Source: Knoellia sinensis KCTC 19936
GTDB taxonomy: Bacteria > Actinomycetota > Actinomycetes > Actinomycetales > Dermatophilaceae
Direction of reading: 5' to 3'
Length of the DNA stretch: 64,000 nt
Assembly: GCF_000768705.1 (NCBI RefSeq)
Contig: NZ_AVPJ01000001.1
Span: 1-64,000 of the forward strand
The position numbers were made by a program, and so were the translations under genes. Shown piece by piece: positions 47,997-56,535 of this stretch (position 1 is the first letter of the stretch; every line of letters starts with the position of its first letter). The notes beneath the pieces were generated by a model. That model was not told the DNA's origin. It worked only from the letters and a program-made list of their open reading frames with translations, and searched no databases.

Positions 47997-49057
47997 GGGC
48001 GGGTCGTCGTGAGGGTGGCGTAGTGCGCGCCGAGTTCACGAACATAGTGTCGAATCGACCGGGGCTCAACAGCCGCGAGGTTGATCTGACCAATCTGATC
48101 ACGCAGATCAGGGTCAGCGATCAGCGAGGCCAAGGCACTCGTCAGGGTCTCGGGTGCGCCACGCTCAACGAGAACGTTCCCATCAAGTCCCGCAAGGGTT
48201 TCGGGAATCGACCCCACAGAGGTCGCGACAACCGGAAGCCCTCGAGACATGGCCTCCAGCATCGAGAGCGGCTCGGCCTCCGCCCGTGAGTTCAGGGCGA
48301 ACACATCGGCCGAGTCGTATGCCGCTGCCAGATCCGCACCTCTCTTGACACCCAGCACGTCCACGATCGGGCTGGTTTCCAAAGCCCGCCGCTCCTTCGT
48401 CCCGATCTCGCCCCATGGCCCCACGAGTCGGAGCCGAACGGAGTTTCCTCGCGTGTTGAGGGTCTCGATGGCCTGAAAAAGTTCGTACTGCCCCTTGTGT
48501 GCTGAGATCTCTCCGACACACAACACAGTGGCGACCTGCCGGCGCACACGGGGCCGGGGCCGAGGTGCACCGGGAAACCCTTGAACGGGGTTGGGGAGGA
48601 TGATGATCCTCTTCTCTGCCTCCGGGAAGGCGGACAGTATCTCGTCGCGTGCCCGGCCGGACATGACCAGGAGGCACTGGGATTCCCGCACAATTCTCGC
48701 GAGGGCAGGGTGCCCCAGATGCTGCGGGAGGGAACTGTGCAGGTGACTGAGAACCGGCACTCTCAGCAGCCGTGCGGTGCTCAGATACGCCGCATCGCGA
48801 ACAAGTCCGTTGTCCGTCACCTGGAGATGGACGAGATCCGGCCGCCGGAGGAACAGCTCGGCGGCAAAACGAACCAGCGCGAACGCATGAACTCCCAGTC
48901 GCCCCAGCAACGACGATGAACGGCGACCCAAGGGCCACCACTGGTCGAACAGCCGTGTACGCGGCATGGCGTCAACCAACTCGGCCGTGTGCGTGGCTAC
49001 TCCACCGACTGCGGAACCGGGCGGCCCAGCGACGAGGACGCGCGGGTCGCGCGTCAT
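47963..49057 (-). CDS. Glycosyltransferase, GT4 type
   Basis: A 364-residue GT-B enzyme. The N-terminal acceptor lobe has VAGPPGSAVGGVATHTAELV (glycine-rich loop). The C-terminal donor lobe has LCVGEISAHKGQYELFQAIE and the retaining-GT E-x7-E motif in AEAEPLSMLEAMSRGLPVVA. It probably adds one sugar to the repeat unit; donor and acceptor are unknown. ATG 49057 overlaps the wecC stop (ATGA), so it is the second gene of a leftward pair. Confidence 0.87.
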   Translation of the reverse strand: MTRDPRVLVAGPPGSAVGGVATHTAELVDAMPRTRLFDQWWPLGRRSSSLLGRLGVHAFALVRFAAELFLRRPDLVHLQVTDNGLVRDAAYLSTARLLRVPVLSHLHSSLPQHLGHPALARIVRESQCLLVMSGRARDEILSAFPEAEKRIIILPNPVQGFPGAPRPRPRVRRQVATVLCVGEISAHKGQYELFQAIETLNTRGNSVRLRLVGPWGEIGTKERRALETSPIVDVLGVKRGADLAAAYDSADVFALNSRAEAEPLSMLEAMSRGLPVVATSVGSIPETLAGLDGNVLVERGAPETLTSALASLIADPDLRDQIGQINLAAVEPRSIRHYVRELGAHYATLTTTRPQMRRLRRKNL

Positions 49058-50295
49058 CGCCAGAGGCCGCGGGTGTCGATGACGGGTCGATTCCCAAGAG
49101 CCGAAGCGGGGATCGACCTGAAGGAAGTGTGGTCAACGAGGAGGACCACGACGTCGGCACGCTCGAGAGCGCTCTCGGCCGAACTGAGTTCGACGTTCTC
49201 GAGAGCGGCCAAGTCGTCAGGCAACTCCTCGACGTGCGGCTCGACGGCGAGAACCTGGAGACCCTCAACTTGAGCCAGAGACTTGACCACTTGACGGGCT
49301 GGGCTCTCACGTAGGTCATCGATGTCGGCTTTGAACGCCAAACCGAGACAGGCCACGACGGGTGCCGCCAGACCGGAGGTTGCGTCGATGACGTTCTGCA
49401 CGACCGCCATCGGCCGATCGTCGTTGATCGAACGCGCGGTCTGAATCAGTTTGGACTGGTCTGGCGCCGCAGCCACGATAAACCACGGGTCCACGGCAAT
49501 GCAGTGTCCGCCGACACCTGGACCAGGACTGAGAATGTTCACACGAGGGTGGCGATTGGCGTGGGAGATGACTTCCCAGACGTTCAGATCGAGCACCCCA
49601 CAAACGTTCGCCAGTTCGTTGGCAAAAGCGATATTGACGTCGCGGAATGCGTTCTCAGTCAGTTTCACCATCTCAGCAGTGGTGGCATCCGTGAGGACGA
49701 TCTCACCCTTGCAGAAGACTCGATAGAGTTCCGCCGCAGCCTCGGCACACGATGGAGTCAGTCCACCGACGACCCGATCATTCGCGACGATCTCGATCAT
49801 GATTCGCCCAGGGAGGACCCGTTCGGGGCAGTGGGCGAGATGAACGTCAGGAGTGTCGGACTGGTGGGGGAAGGTGAGATCCGGTCGTAGTTCCGACAGC
49901 CACTCGCTGATGCGTCGAGTGGTGCCCGGTGGCGAGGTGGACTCCAAGATGACAACCTCACCCCCGCGGAGCCGCGGTGCGATGCTGTGCGTGGCAGCCT
50001 CGACGAATGACAGGTCCGGCTTGTGCCCGTCAGCGAACGGTGTGGGTACGGCAAGGAGGAACACGTCGGCTTCCGGCACCTCGGTGCTGGCCCTCAAAAA
50101 GCCCGAGGCAACGGCCCCCTCAACGGCTTGATCCAAGTCGGGTTCGACGATCGGCGCTTCGCCCCGATTGATCGCATCGACCGTTCTGGGATTCACGTCC
50201 ACACCCACGACGCCGATGCGATGCGCTGCGATTGCAGCACATGTCGGGAGGCCGATGTAGCCCAAACCGATGACCGCAATCCCCTGCTCGTACAC
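49054..50295 (-). CDS. wecC: UDP-N-acetyl-D-mannosamine dehydrogenase
   Basis: Oxidises UDP-ManNAc to UDP-ManNAcA in two NAD-dependent steps. The 413-residue protein of the UDP-glucose/GDP-mannose dehydrogenase family starts with a Rossmann motif, GIAVIGLGYIGLPTCAAIAA. LTENAFRDVNIAFANELANV is the central helix, and the catalytic Cys is in GPGVGGHCIAVDPWF. CLGLAFKADIDDLRESPARQ is typical of the ManNAc type. GTG 50295 with GGGAG 5 nt upstream is preferred over upstream codons. The match to WecC rather than other nucleotide-sugar dehydrogenases is strengthened by the divergent wecB. Confidence 0.9.
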   Translation of the reverse strand: MYEQGIAVIGLGYIGLPTCAAIAAHRIGVVGVDVNPRTVDAINRGEAPIVEPDLDQAVEGAVASGFLRASTEVPEADVFLLAVPTPFADGHKPDLSFVEAATHSIAPRLRGGEVVILESTSPPGTTRRISEWLSELRPDLTFPHQSDTPDVHLAHCPERVLPGRIMIEIVANDRVVGGLTPSCAEAAAELYRVFCKGEIVLTDATTAEMVKLTENAFRDVNIAFANELANVCGVLDLNVWEVISHANRHPRVNILSPGPGVGGHCIAVDPWFIVAAAPDQSKLIQTARSINDDRPMAVVQNVIDATSGLAAPVVACLGLAFKADIDDLRESPARQVVKSLAQVEGLQVLAVEPHVEELPDDLAALENVELSSAESALERADVVVLLVDHTSFRSIPASALGNRPVIDTRGLWR

Positions 50296-50331
50296 GCGTG
50301 CTCCCGTAAGGTGCCCTTGATCGACTGGCAC

Positions 50332-50352
50332 AGTATATGGGTCCCAAACCCA
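50332..50352. promoter_or_regulatory. wecC promoter element and small hairpin
   Basis: TATACT (50337-50332, minus strand) is a good -10 about 37 bp upstream of the wecC start. It touches ATGGGT-N5-ACCCAT (50336-50352), a 6-bp inverted repeat that may be an operator for the divergent wecC and wecB genes. The spacer 50296-50447 holds nothing else recognisable except AAGGGAG before wecB. Confidence 0.4.
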
Positions 50353-50447
50353 TGCGCAGGCCGGTTGTCGACTGGTGCCGGGACACCTTCAACATCACAT
50401 CGGTCTCGTGCCGTGACACATGCACGTGAAGATCAAGGGAGCTGTCG

Positions 50448-51596
50448 ATGCCGCGGGTCATGATCATCTACGGGACACGGCCCGAGGCCATCAAGATGGC
50501 GCCAATCGTGACCCTGATGCGTGAGTCCGATCGTTTTGAGCCGGTCGTAGCCGTCACTGGGCAACACAGGGAGATGCTCGACCAAGTCAACGGGATCTTC
50601 GGAATCTCACCCGACCACGACCTCAACCTGATGCGTGCGGGTGCGACAGTTTCGGAGCTCACTGCATCCACCCTTACTGCGACGTCGGCGCTCCTTGCGA
50701 GCGTCACTGTCGACGCAGTAGTTGTTCAGGGCGACACGACGAGTGCGTTCGCTGCCGCACTCGCCGCCTTTTACGCGAACAAGCCTGTCGTGCATCTGGA
50801 GGCGGGCCTTCGCACGGGCAATCTCAGGTCACCGTTCCCGGAGGAGAAGAACCGACGCCTTATCGCACCCCTCTCCGCGCTGAATCTGGCTCCCACTGTT
50901 TCGGCGAAGTCCAACCTCTTGGCCGAAGGCATCCCGGAGCAACACGTTGTGGTGACGGGGAATACGGTCATCGATGCGATGCGTACCGTCGCTCTTCAGG
51001 AAGTGACATACAACGACCCCCGGGTCGACGCTGCCTTTGCCTCGGATCGGCGGGTCGTGCTCGTGACAACGCACCGACGCGAATCCTGGGGGGCTCGCAT
51101 GCGGGAGGCCATGTCTGCCCTCGCCGAGGTGGCCAAGCGGGCTCCCGATGTAATCGTTGTCCTACCCATGCACCGAAATCAGGTTGTGAGGGACGTTGTC
51201 ACCGCCGAGTTGGGCTCGCTCGAGAACGTGATCCTCACGGAGCCCTTGTCATACAACGAGTTCGTACACGCCCTCGCCGGGTGCTACCTCGTGATTACGG
51301 ACAGTGGGGGCGTCCAGGAGGAAGCTCCAAGCCTGGGCAAGCCCGTCCTCGTCATGCGCGACACGACCGAGCGGCCCGAGGCGGTCGAGGCAGGTACCGT
51401 CCGGCTGGTGGGTACCTCTGGGACCCAGATCGTCCGCGAGTCGATGGAACTTCTGGAGCAACCGGACGCTTACGCGGCCATGTCGAAAGCAGTCAACCCG
51501 TACGGAGACGGCAACGCCGCGACCCGATCACTGGCCGCGATCGGCGAACTCTTCGGCCTGAGTCACCGGCTCCCCGATTTCGCCCCGCCAGAGTGA
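50448..51596 (+). CDS. wecB: UDP-N-acetylglucosamine 2-epimerase (non-hydrolysing)
   Basis: Converts UDP-GlcNAc to UDP-ManNAc, the substrate of WecC. The 382-residue GT-B-fold enzyme has IYGTRPEAIKMAPIVTL, VQGDTTSAFAAALAAF, HLEAGLRTGNLRSPFPEE, VTTHRRESWG and TDSGGVQEEAPSLGKPV then RDTTERPEA, all diagnostic. AAGGGAG precedes ATG 50448. Divergent from wecC; its 3' end overlaps a convergent glycosyltransferase gene by 34 bp. Confidence 0.95.
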   Translation: MPRVMIIYGTRPEAIKMAPIVTLMRESDRFEPVVAVTGQHREMLDQVNGIFGISPDHDLNLMRAGATVSELTASTLTATSALLASVTVDAVVVQGDTTSAFAAALAAFYANKPVVHLEAGLRTGNLRSPFPEEKNRRLIAPLSALNLAPTVSAKSNLLAEGIPEQHVVVTGNTVIDAMRTVALQEVTYNDPRVDAAFASDRRVVLVTTHRRESWGARMREAMSALAEVAKRAPDVIVVLPMHRNQVVRDVVTAELGSLENVILTEPLSYNEFVHALAGCYLVITDSGGVQEEAPSLGKPVLVMRDTTERPEAVEAGTVRLVGTSGTQIVRESMELLEQPDAYAAMSKAVNPYGDGNAATRSLAAIGELFGLSHRLPDFAPPE

Positions 51597-52717
51597 GTGG
51601 ATCGACGAACGCGCCCCTCGGCCCACGCCCGCACAGCCCTTCCGTAGACCTCGACGTGCTGGTCCGCTATTCGTGTCCAGTTGAAGGTTGTCGCCGACAG
51701 ACGTCTCGCGCCGTCCTCAAACTTGGGCGTTCGATCTTGTACCAGGACCTCGGCAAGGGTGCGAGCGAGCAGGTCCGGCCGTTCCGGCGGCACCAGCAAC
51801 CCGTTGTCGCCGTGGCGGACAACCTCGGACAGGCTTCCCACATCCGTGGCGACAACGGCGCGGGCGCGTCCGATCGCCATCAAACTGACCCCGCTCTGGG
51901 TCGCGTCGCGGTAGGGCTGAACGATGACCTGAGCACGATCGAACACGTTGATGACCTCGCGGCGCGACAGGTAATGGTTGATGACCTCGAAGCGAGGGTT
52001 GCGCATCACACGTTCGCGTACAGGGTCCAGGGCTGGCCCTCGTCCGGCGATGATCGCGGTGACGTTCTGCGAGGTGTCGATCGTCTCCACCGCGGCGACA
52101 AAGTCCTCCAACCCCTTGTAGGCCTCGAGCCGACCGAAAAAGAGGAGCGTTCCCATTTCCTGAGCTGCGCGTTGCGTGTCGGCTGGCAGGGCTCCGAGCA
52201 CACCGTGGGCAACCGGTGAGACGCGCCCCCTGAGCCGTGGCGTGTCCTTGACCAAGTCCTTTACGAGTTGCGAGCCGTGAACGATCGCCCAGTCGCACCG
52301 GCGTCGATGCAGCCGAACATAGATCCCGTGGCGTTGCAGATGGTGAGCTCGGAAGTCAGTACCCGTGTGTGGCTTTGGATCGTGAACCGTGAGCACGAAG
52401 GGGTGACGTCGCAGACGCAGCATGGCCAGGAAGAACGCATCGCGCATGACCTCCTGTGCGTGAAGGACGTCAGGTCGGAAGTCCTCGACCAGCCGGACGA
52501 GTTCGCGGGCATTGTTCAAAACCGCGCGCGGTGAGGGCGCATGCTCGATGAAGCGGACCGATAGTCGCTCCGGAAGGTCGGCGAGGTACTCATCGCCGAG
52601 TTCGTCTCTGAAGTTCTGCTTCTCCAGCACCAAGAGCACATCGTGGTCTCGGGCGAGTTCGAGACTCAGGGCGAACGCGTACTCTGCGAAGTGCAGCGCC
52701 ACGTGCGCAATGCGCAT
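51563..52717 (-). CDS. Glycosyltransferase, GT4 type
   Basis: A 384-residue GT-B glycosyltransferase starting MRIAHVALHFAEYAFALSLE. Features are LHAQEVMRDAFF, FVLTVHDPKPHTG, the donor-lobe LLFFGRLEAYKGLEDFVAAV, VIVQPYRDATQSGVSLMAIG with the family E-x7-E region reduced to YRDATQSG, and LLVPPERPDLLARTLAEVL. The QSG variant resembles GT4 enzymes of O-antigen clusters. The gene is monocistronic on the minus strand and overlaps wecB at its 3' end. Confidence 0.85.
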   Translation of the reverse strand: MRIAHVALHFAEYAFALSLELARDHDVLLVLEKQNFRDELGDEYLADLPERLSVRFIEHAPSPRAVLNNARELVRLVEDFRPDVLHAQEVMRDAFFLAMLRLRRHPFVLTVHDPKPHTGTDFRAHHLQRHGIYVRLHRRRCDWAIVHGSQLVKDLVKDTPRLRGRVSPVAHGVLGALPADTQRAAQEMGTLLFFGRLEAYKGLEDFVAAVETIDTSQNVTAIIAGRGPALDPVRERVMRNPRFEVINHYLSRREVINVFDRAQVIVQPYRDATQSGVSLMAIGRARAVVATDVGSLSEVVRHGDNGLLVPPERPDLLARTLAEVLVQDRTPKFEDGARRLSATTFNWTRIADQHVEVYGRAVRAWAEGRVRRSTHSGGAKSGSR

Positions 52718-52770
52718 TCGTCCTCCAGGATCCGAGACGGCGCCCCCGAGGCTCTAGTCTGGGAGGCGAT

Positions 52771-54174
52771 GTGCGTTTTGAGAGACTACTTGACCTACCC
52801 CTCGCCCCGGGTGTGACCAGCATGTCCGCCGAACCGCCGTCCCCTCATCGAGAATCGACGTCGAGCCTGACCCTCGCCGGAGATACCTGGGGCGGGTGGA
52901 CGATCGTGATGCTCACGGCTAGCGCCTTCGCCTATGCAGTCATCGGCAAGGTGATCGACGGCAACATTCAAGTTCCCGACCAAGTGGGCCGCTTGCACGT
53001 CATGGCCGGCGGTGCGACCGCCACGTTGGTCAGCCTCGGGCTCATCGCTGCTGCCATCCTTTGCGCGGGCTTCGGCATCGTGCAAGGCCTTCGGATTGGG
53101 CGCTCACCATCCTTTTTCTCCGTCGCGATGCTCCTGCTCATCGTGTGGTGGTTCGTGGGGCTCGTCCTGCTCCGACCAGTCCAGCTCTCGCTCGATCAAG
53201 CGGTGCTCGCGGGTGCCGCAGTCGTCATGGTTGTTGGGGTCATCATGTCCCCACCCGTCGATCGGACGTTGGTCATTCTCAATGTCATCCGCGACGCGAT
53301 GGTGGCGGGTTCTCTGGCATTCAGCCTTCTTCGCCCAGCTCAGGGGCAGCTTCCGTGCCGCGAGGACAAGTGCGGTGTGTTCGGGGGGATGTACACCGGC
53401 TTCTACTTCCACGAGAACGTCGCCGCGTCGGGCGTCCTGCTGCTCATGCCAGCATTGTTGGTGGCCCGGTCCCGGCTCTACGTTCTTGCGGCAATTGCGG
53501 GCTTGGGCACCCTCGTCCTCGCCACGGGCAGCCGCACCGGGATCCTGACGTTCGTCCTGGGGGTCTTCGTCGTCATCTACGGTCAGTGGCGAATGGAGGA
53601 CGACGAGGGCGAGCTGGTCAACCCGTGGCCCCGCTGGCCGCTACCGGTCCGAGCCCTGCCGTTGCTCGCGTTCGCCGGATCGTCCTACCTCTTCCTGTCG
53701 GCGGCCGACGACGAACTGACTGGCCGCGGCGTGGTGTACTCCGGCATTCGTGACGCGATGACGGGGGCGGAGCTCATCTTCGGCGGTGGCACCGACGTCG
53801 TCGAGCGCATCTCTGGTGGCTGGGTCATGGGCGAACACGGTCAGGCTCCTCACCTCCTGGTGCATGCAGGCATCGTCGGCATGCTGGTCTTCACCTTTGC
53901 CATGGTGGCCTCGATGCTGATGAAGCACCCGACGCGCAGTCAGTTCATGGGTTTGGGCTTCCTCATCGTGGCGTCCTCGCAGTTCGTGACCGAGCCAGGC
54001 TGGGAGCTAGCGGTACGGTCGGTCGACTTCGTCAGCATCCTGATCACGACAGGTCTCATGGCAACGGGCGCTGTGGTCGCCGTTGGAAAGATCCCCAGTC
54101 GGCTGGGCAACGCCAGGGACTCGTCAGTGGCGGTGGCGAACCCACATCCTCGAGCAAGACGGGTGAGCCAGTGA
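52771..54174 (+). CDS. Wzy/O-antigen-ligase-like polymerase
   Basis: A 467-residue membrane protein with about 10-12 hydrophobic segments and a large periplasmic-side loop. The ATGSRTGILTFVLGVFVVI stretch resembles the O-antigen polymerase/ligase signature (Wzy_C), and YSGIRDAMTGAELIFGGG with MGEHGQAPHLLVHAGIVG, a His-containing loop, fits the same family. It probably joins flipped repeat units. GTG 52771 has GGGAGG 4 nt upstream; an ATG 17 codons later is an alternative. A hairpin terminator follows at 54252-54284. Confidence 0.75.
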   Translation: MRFERLLDLPLAPGVTSMSAEPPSPHRESTSSLTLAGDTWGGWTIVMLTASAFAYAVIGKVIDGNIQVPDQVGRLHVMAGGATATLVSLGLIAAAILCAGFGIVQGLRIGRSPSFFSVAMLLLIVWWFVGLVLLRPVQLSLDQAVLAGAAVVMVVGVIMSPPVDRTLVILNVIRDAMVAGSLAFSLLRPAQGQLPCREDKCGVFGGMYTGFYFHENVAASGVLLLMPALLVARSRLYVLAAIAGLGTLVLATGSRTGILTFVLGVFVVIYGQWRMEDDEGELVNPWPRWPLPVRALPLLAFAGSSYLFLSAADDELTGRGVVYSGIRDAMTGAELIFGGGTDVVERISGGWVMGEHGQAPHLLVHAGIVGMLVFTFAMVASMLMKHPTRSQFMGLGFLIVASSQFVTEPGWELAVRSVDFVSILITTGLMATGAVVAVGKIPSRLGNARDSSVAVANPHPRARRVSQ

Positions 54175-54251
54175 GACGCATCGCAAACGCGGGCCGAGGG
54201 TGTCCAGTTTGTCCATGCGGCGCATGAATACAACACGCGTCATTCAAGAGC

Positions 54252-54284
54252 CTCAGGCACTGGCGAAGGTGACGCCAGCCTGAG
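54252..54284. terminator. Bidirectional hairpin at the end of the polysaccharide locus
   Basis: CTCAGGC/GCCTGAG (54252-54258 and 54278-54284) enclose TGGCG/CGCCA (54261-54265 and 54273-54277) with a 7-nt loop. It lies between two convergent genes, the polymerase (+) and the ribonuclease (-), and could stop transcription from either side. It marks the right border of the locus. Confidence 0.55.
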
Positions 54285-54290
54285 CCCGCC

Positions 54291-55739
54291 TCAGGGGCTC
54301 ACGTGGAATGCGAGTTTCCCGGTCGCGACTTCCGCGGACTCGAGGCGCACTTCGACCGTCGCGCCGAGCTCAGCCTCGCCCTTGGCCCTGGCCACCACCG
54401 GGACATCCAGCAGCTGGACCTCGAGACCCCGGTCGTCCCGGTCGACGACCACGGCCGAGAAGGTCTCGCCGACGCGTGGGCTCAGGACGGCGGCCTCGAC
54501 TGCGTCGGCGCACATGCGCTCGGCTGCCCCGGCCACACGGTCGGACTCCTTCATGATGTCGGGAATGCTCGGCAGTGCCTCACGCACCCACCCCGGGACC
54601 TCGGCTCCGCTGCTGATGGCCTCGCAGATGACGAGTCCGAATCGGTCGACCAGACGGCGAAGCGGCGCCGTGACGTGTGCGTAGGCGTCGGCGACCGCCG
54701 CTTGCTCGACCTGCTCGGGCACTTCACCGTCAAAGGGCGTGTAGCTCGCGCCCCGGAAGAGTGCGGTCGCGTCATAGATCAGGGCGAGGTGCTTGGGGTT
54801 GGTCCGGTCCAGGCTGCGCAGGAAGTCGCCATAGCCCTGCTCGGCCGGCCACGGCGCGCCCAGGGCCTTGGCCTGCCGCCGGAACCGGGCGACGGCGTTG
54901 TGATCGGCCTCCGGCATCGTCCGAAGGATGCCGACGCCCGCGTGGAGCATCATGTCGGCGGCGGCCATTCCAGTGAGGAGTGAGATCTGGGCGTTCCACT
55001 CCTCGACCGTCCGCGGAGGACGGAACTCCAGCGTGAAGTGGCCGTCATCGCCCAGGTGGACCTCCTGCTCGGGCATCGGGAGGCTGGCCCCACCGCGGAG
55101 CTGCTCCTGACGGATCCGCTTCTCGCCGATCTCCTGCAGAAGCTTCCACCGGTCGTCCATCGCCCCGGCGTCCACCTGCTCCTGCACAGCCACGTAGTCG
55201 AAGCGCTCGACCGACGTGACCATGGCCCGGTAGACCTCGGCGCTGGTTCCCTCGCCCTCGGCATCGAGACGCATGTCCCAGACGAACGCCGGACGGACCT
55301 CGCCCGGCAGCAGGCTCGCCGCCCCCTCACTGATCTCGGTGGGATGCAGTGGGATGCGGGTATCGGGGCAGTAGATCGTCTGCCCACGGCGCCGGGCCTC
55401 GGCGTCGATCGCTCCCCCGGCCGCGACGAAGGCCGGCACATCGGCGATGGCGTAGCGGACGCGATAACCGTCTCCGTCGCGCTCCAAGTGCATGGCCTGG
55501 TCAAGGTCCATGGAGGTCGCCGGGTCGATGGTGAAGAACGGCACCGCGGTCTCGTCGCGATCCGGCAGCCCCACGGGCTTCGCAACGACGCCTTCGGCCT
55601 CGGCGATGACCTCCGGTGAGAACTCCTCGCTCACCTTGAGTTCGGCGCGAATCGCGGCGAAGCGGGCCAGGAGGGTCTCACGGACGTTCTCCGACGTCCT
55701 GTGGTCGACCGGGGCAAGACGGATCTGGGGATGAGGCAT
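54291..55739 (-). CDS. RNB-domain exoribonuclease (RNase II/R family)
   Basis: A 482-residue 3'-5' exoribonuclease of the short actinobacterial type. The RNB domain begins at about residue 60: FTIDPATSMDLDQAMHLERD has the Asp cluster that binds metal, followed by VRYAIADVPAFVAAGGAIDAEARRRG, YCPDTRIPLHPTEISEGAAS, and YTPFDGEVPEQVEQAAVADAYAHVTAPLRR. No cold-shock or S1 domain of canonical RNase R is obvious. ATG 55739 lies 7 nt after TAGGTT (55752-55747), so the message is probably leaderless. The frame is open further upstream, but only into the divergent gene. Confidence 0.88.
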   Translation of the reverse strand: MPHPQIRLAPVDHRTSENVRETLLARFAAIRAELKVSEEFSPEVIAEAEGVVAKPVGLPDRDETAVPFFTIDPATSMDLDQAMHLERDGDGYRVRYAIADVPAFVAAGGAIDAEARRRGQTIYCPDTRIPLHPTEISEGAASLLPGEVRPAFVWDMRLDAEGEGTSAEVYRAMVTSVERFDYVAVQEQVDAGAMDDRWKLLQEIGEKRIRQEQLRGGASLPMPEQEVHLGDDGHFTLEFRPPRTVEEWNAQISLLTGMAAADMMLHAGVGILRTMPEADHNAVARFRRQAKALGAPWPAEQGYGDFLRSLDRTNPKHLALIYDATALFRGASYTPFDGEVPEQVEQAAVADAYAHVTAPLRRLVDRFGLVICEAISSGAEVPGWVREALPSIPDIMKESDRVAGAAERMCADAVEAAVLSPRVGETFSAVVVDRDDRGLEVQLLDVPVVARAKGEAELGATVEVRLESAEVATGKLAFHVSP

Positions 55740-55782
55740 GCCAGCAAACCTACCGAAGGGGGCCGGCCGTAGGGTGACGCGC

Positions 55783-56535
55783 GTGCTGATCCTCCTGCCC
55801 CCCTCGGAGTCCAAGGCCAACCGCCGACGTGGCAAGGCCGCCGACCCGAGCACCTGGTCGTTCCCGGAACTGTCGGAGACCCGGGCCCTTGTAGCCAAGC
55901 ATCTGCGCCGGGCCAGTGAGTCCCCCACTGCCGCAGCCGATCTCGGCGTGTCACCAGGCCTCGCCGGCGAGGTGGCCCGCAACCTCAGCCTCGACGAACT
56001 CCCAGCCACCCCCGCCTCCGAGGTCTACACAGGAGTGCTCTACGACGCCTTGGATCTGGCCTCGATGGACGCGGCTGCACGTCGGCGAGCCAACCAGTGG
56101 CTCGTGATCGTCTCCGCGCTGCACGGTGCCATCCGTCCCAAGGACCGGATCACGGCATACCGGCTGTCCATGGACGTCAACCTGGCCGGGCTCGGGCCAG
56201 TGGCCGCCGCGTGGCGGCCGGTCCTCGCCGAGGTGCTCATCGAGGCTGCCGGGCGCGAGGTTGTCGTGGACTGCCGCAGCTCGACGTATGCCGTGGCGTG
56301 GACTCCCACGGCCGACGTCGCCGACCGCTGGGTGCAGGTCCGCGTACCGGGCGCGAGCCACATGGCCAAGCACACCCGAGGGCTGGTCGCCCGGCACCTC
56401 TGCGTCAGCGGGCAGCGGGCTCGCACGCCCGAGAAGCTCGCCGCCATCGTCGGCGAAGCGTTCGACGTGGACCTCACGCCGCCCGCCCGGCCTGGTCGCC
56501 CGTGGATCCTCGACGCACTGGCCCGTCAGGCCTGA
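55783..56535 (+). CDS. YaaA-family peroxide-resistance protein (UPF0246)
   Basis: A 250-residue protein with the family start LILLPPSESKANRRRGKAAD and the conserved VIVSALHGAIRPKDRITAYRL region; the YaaA family limits iron-dependent damage during peroxide stress in E. coli. TAGGGT (55770-55775) is 7 nt before GTG 55783, so I chose that start; GTG 55774 is also open. Its promoter faces that of the ribonuclease gene across 43 bp. The 3' end overlaps metZ by 10 bp. Confidence 0.82.
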   Translation: MLILLPPSESKANRRRGKAADPSTWSFPELSETRALVAKHLRRASESPTAAADLGVSPGLAGEVARNLSLDELPATPASEVYTGVLYDALDLASMDAAARRRANQWLVIVSALHGAIRPKDRITAYRLSMDVNLAGLGPVAAAWRPVLAEVLIEAAGREVVVDCRSSTYAVAWTPTADVADRWVQVRVPGASHMAKHTRGLVARHLCVSGQRARTPEKLAAIVGEAFDVDLTPPARPGRPWILDALARQA

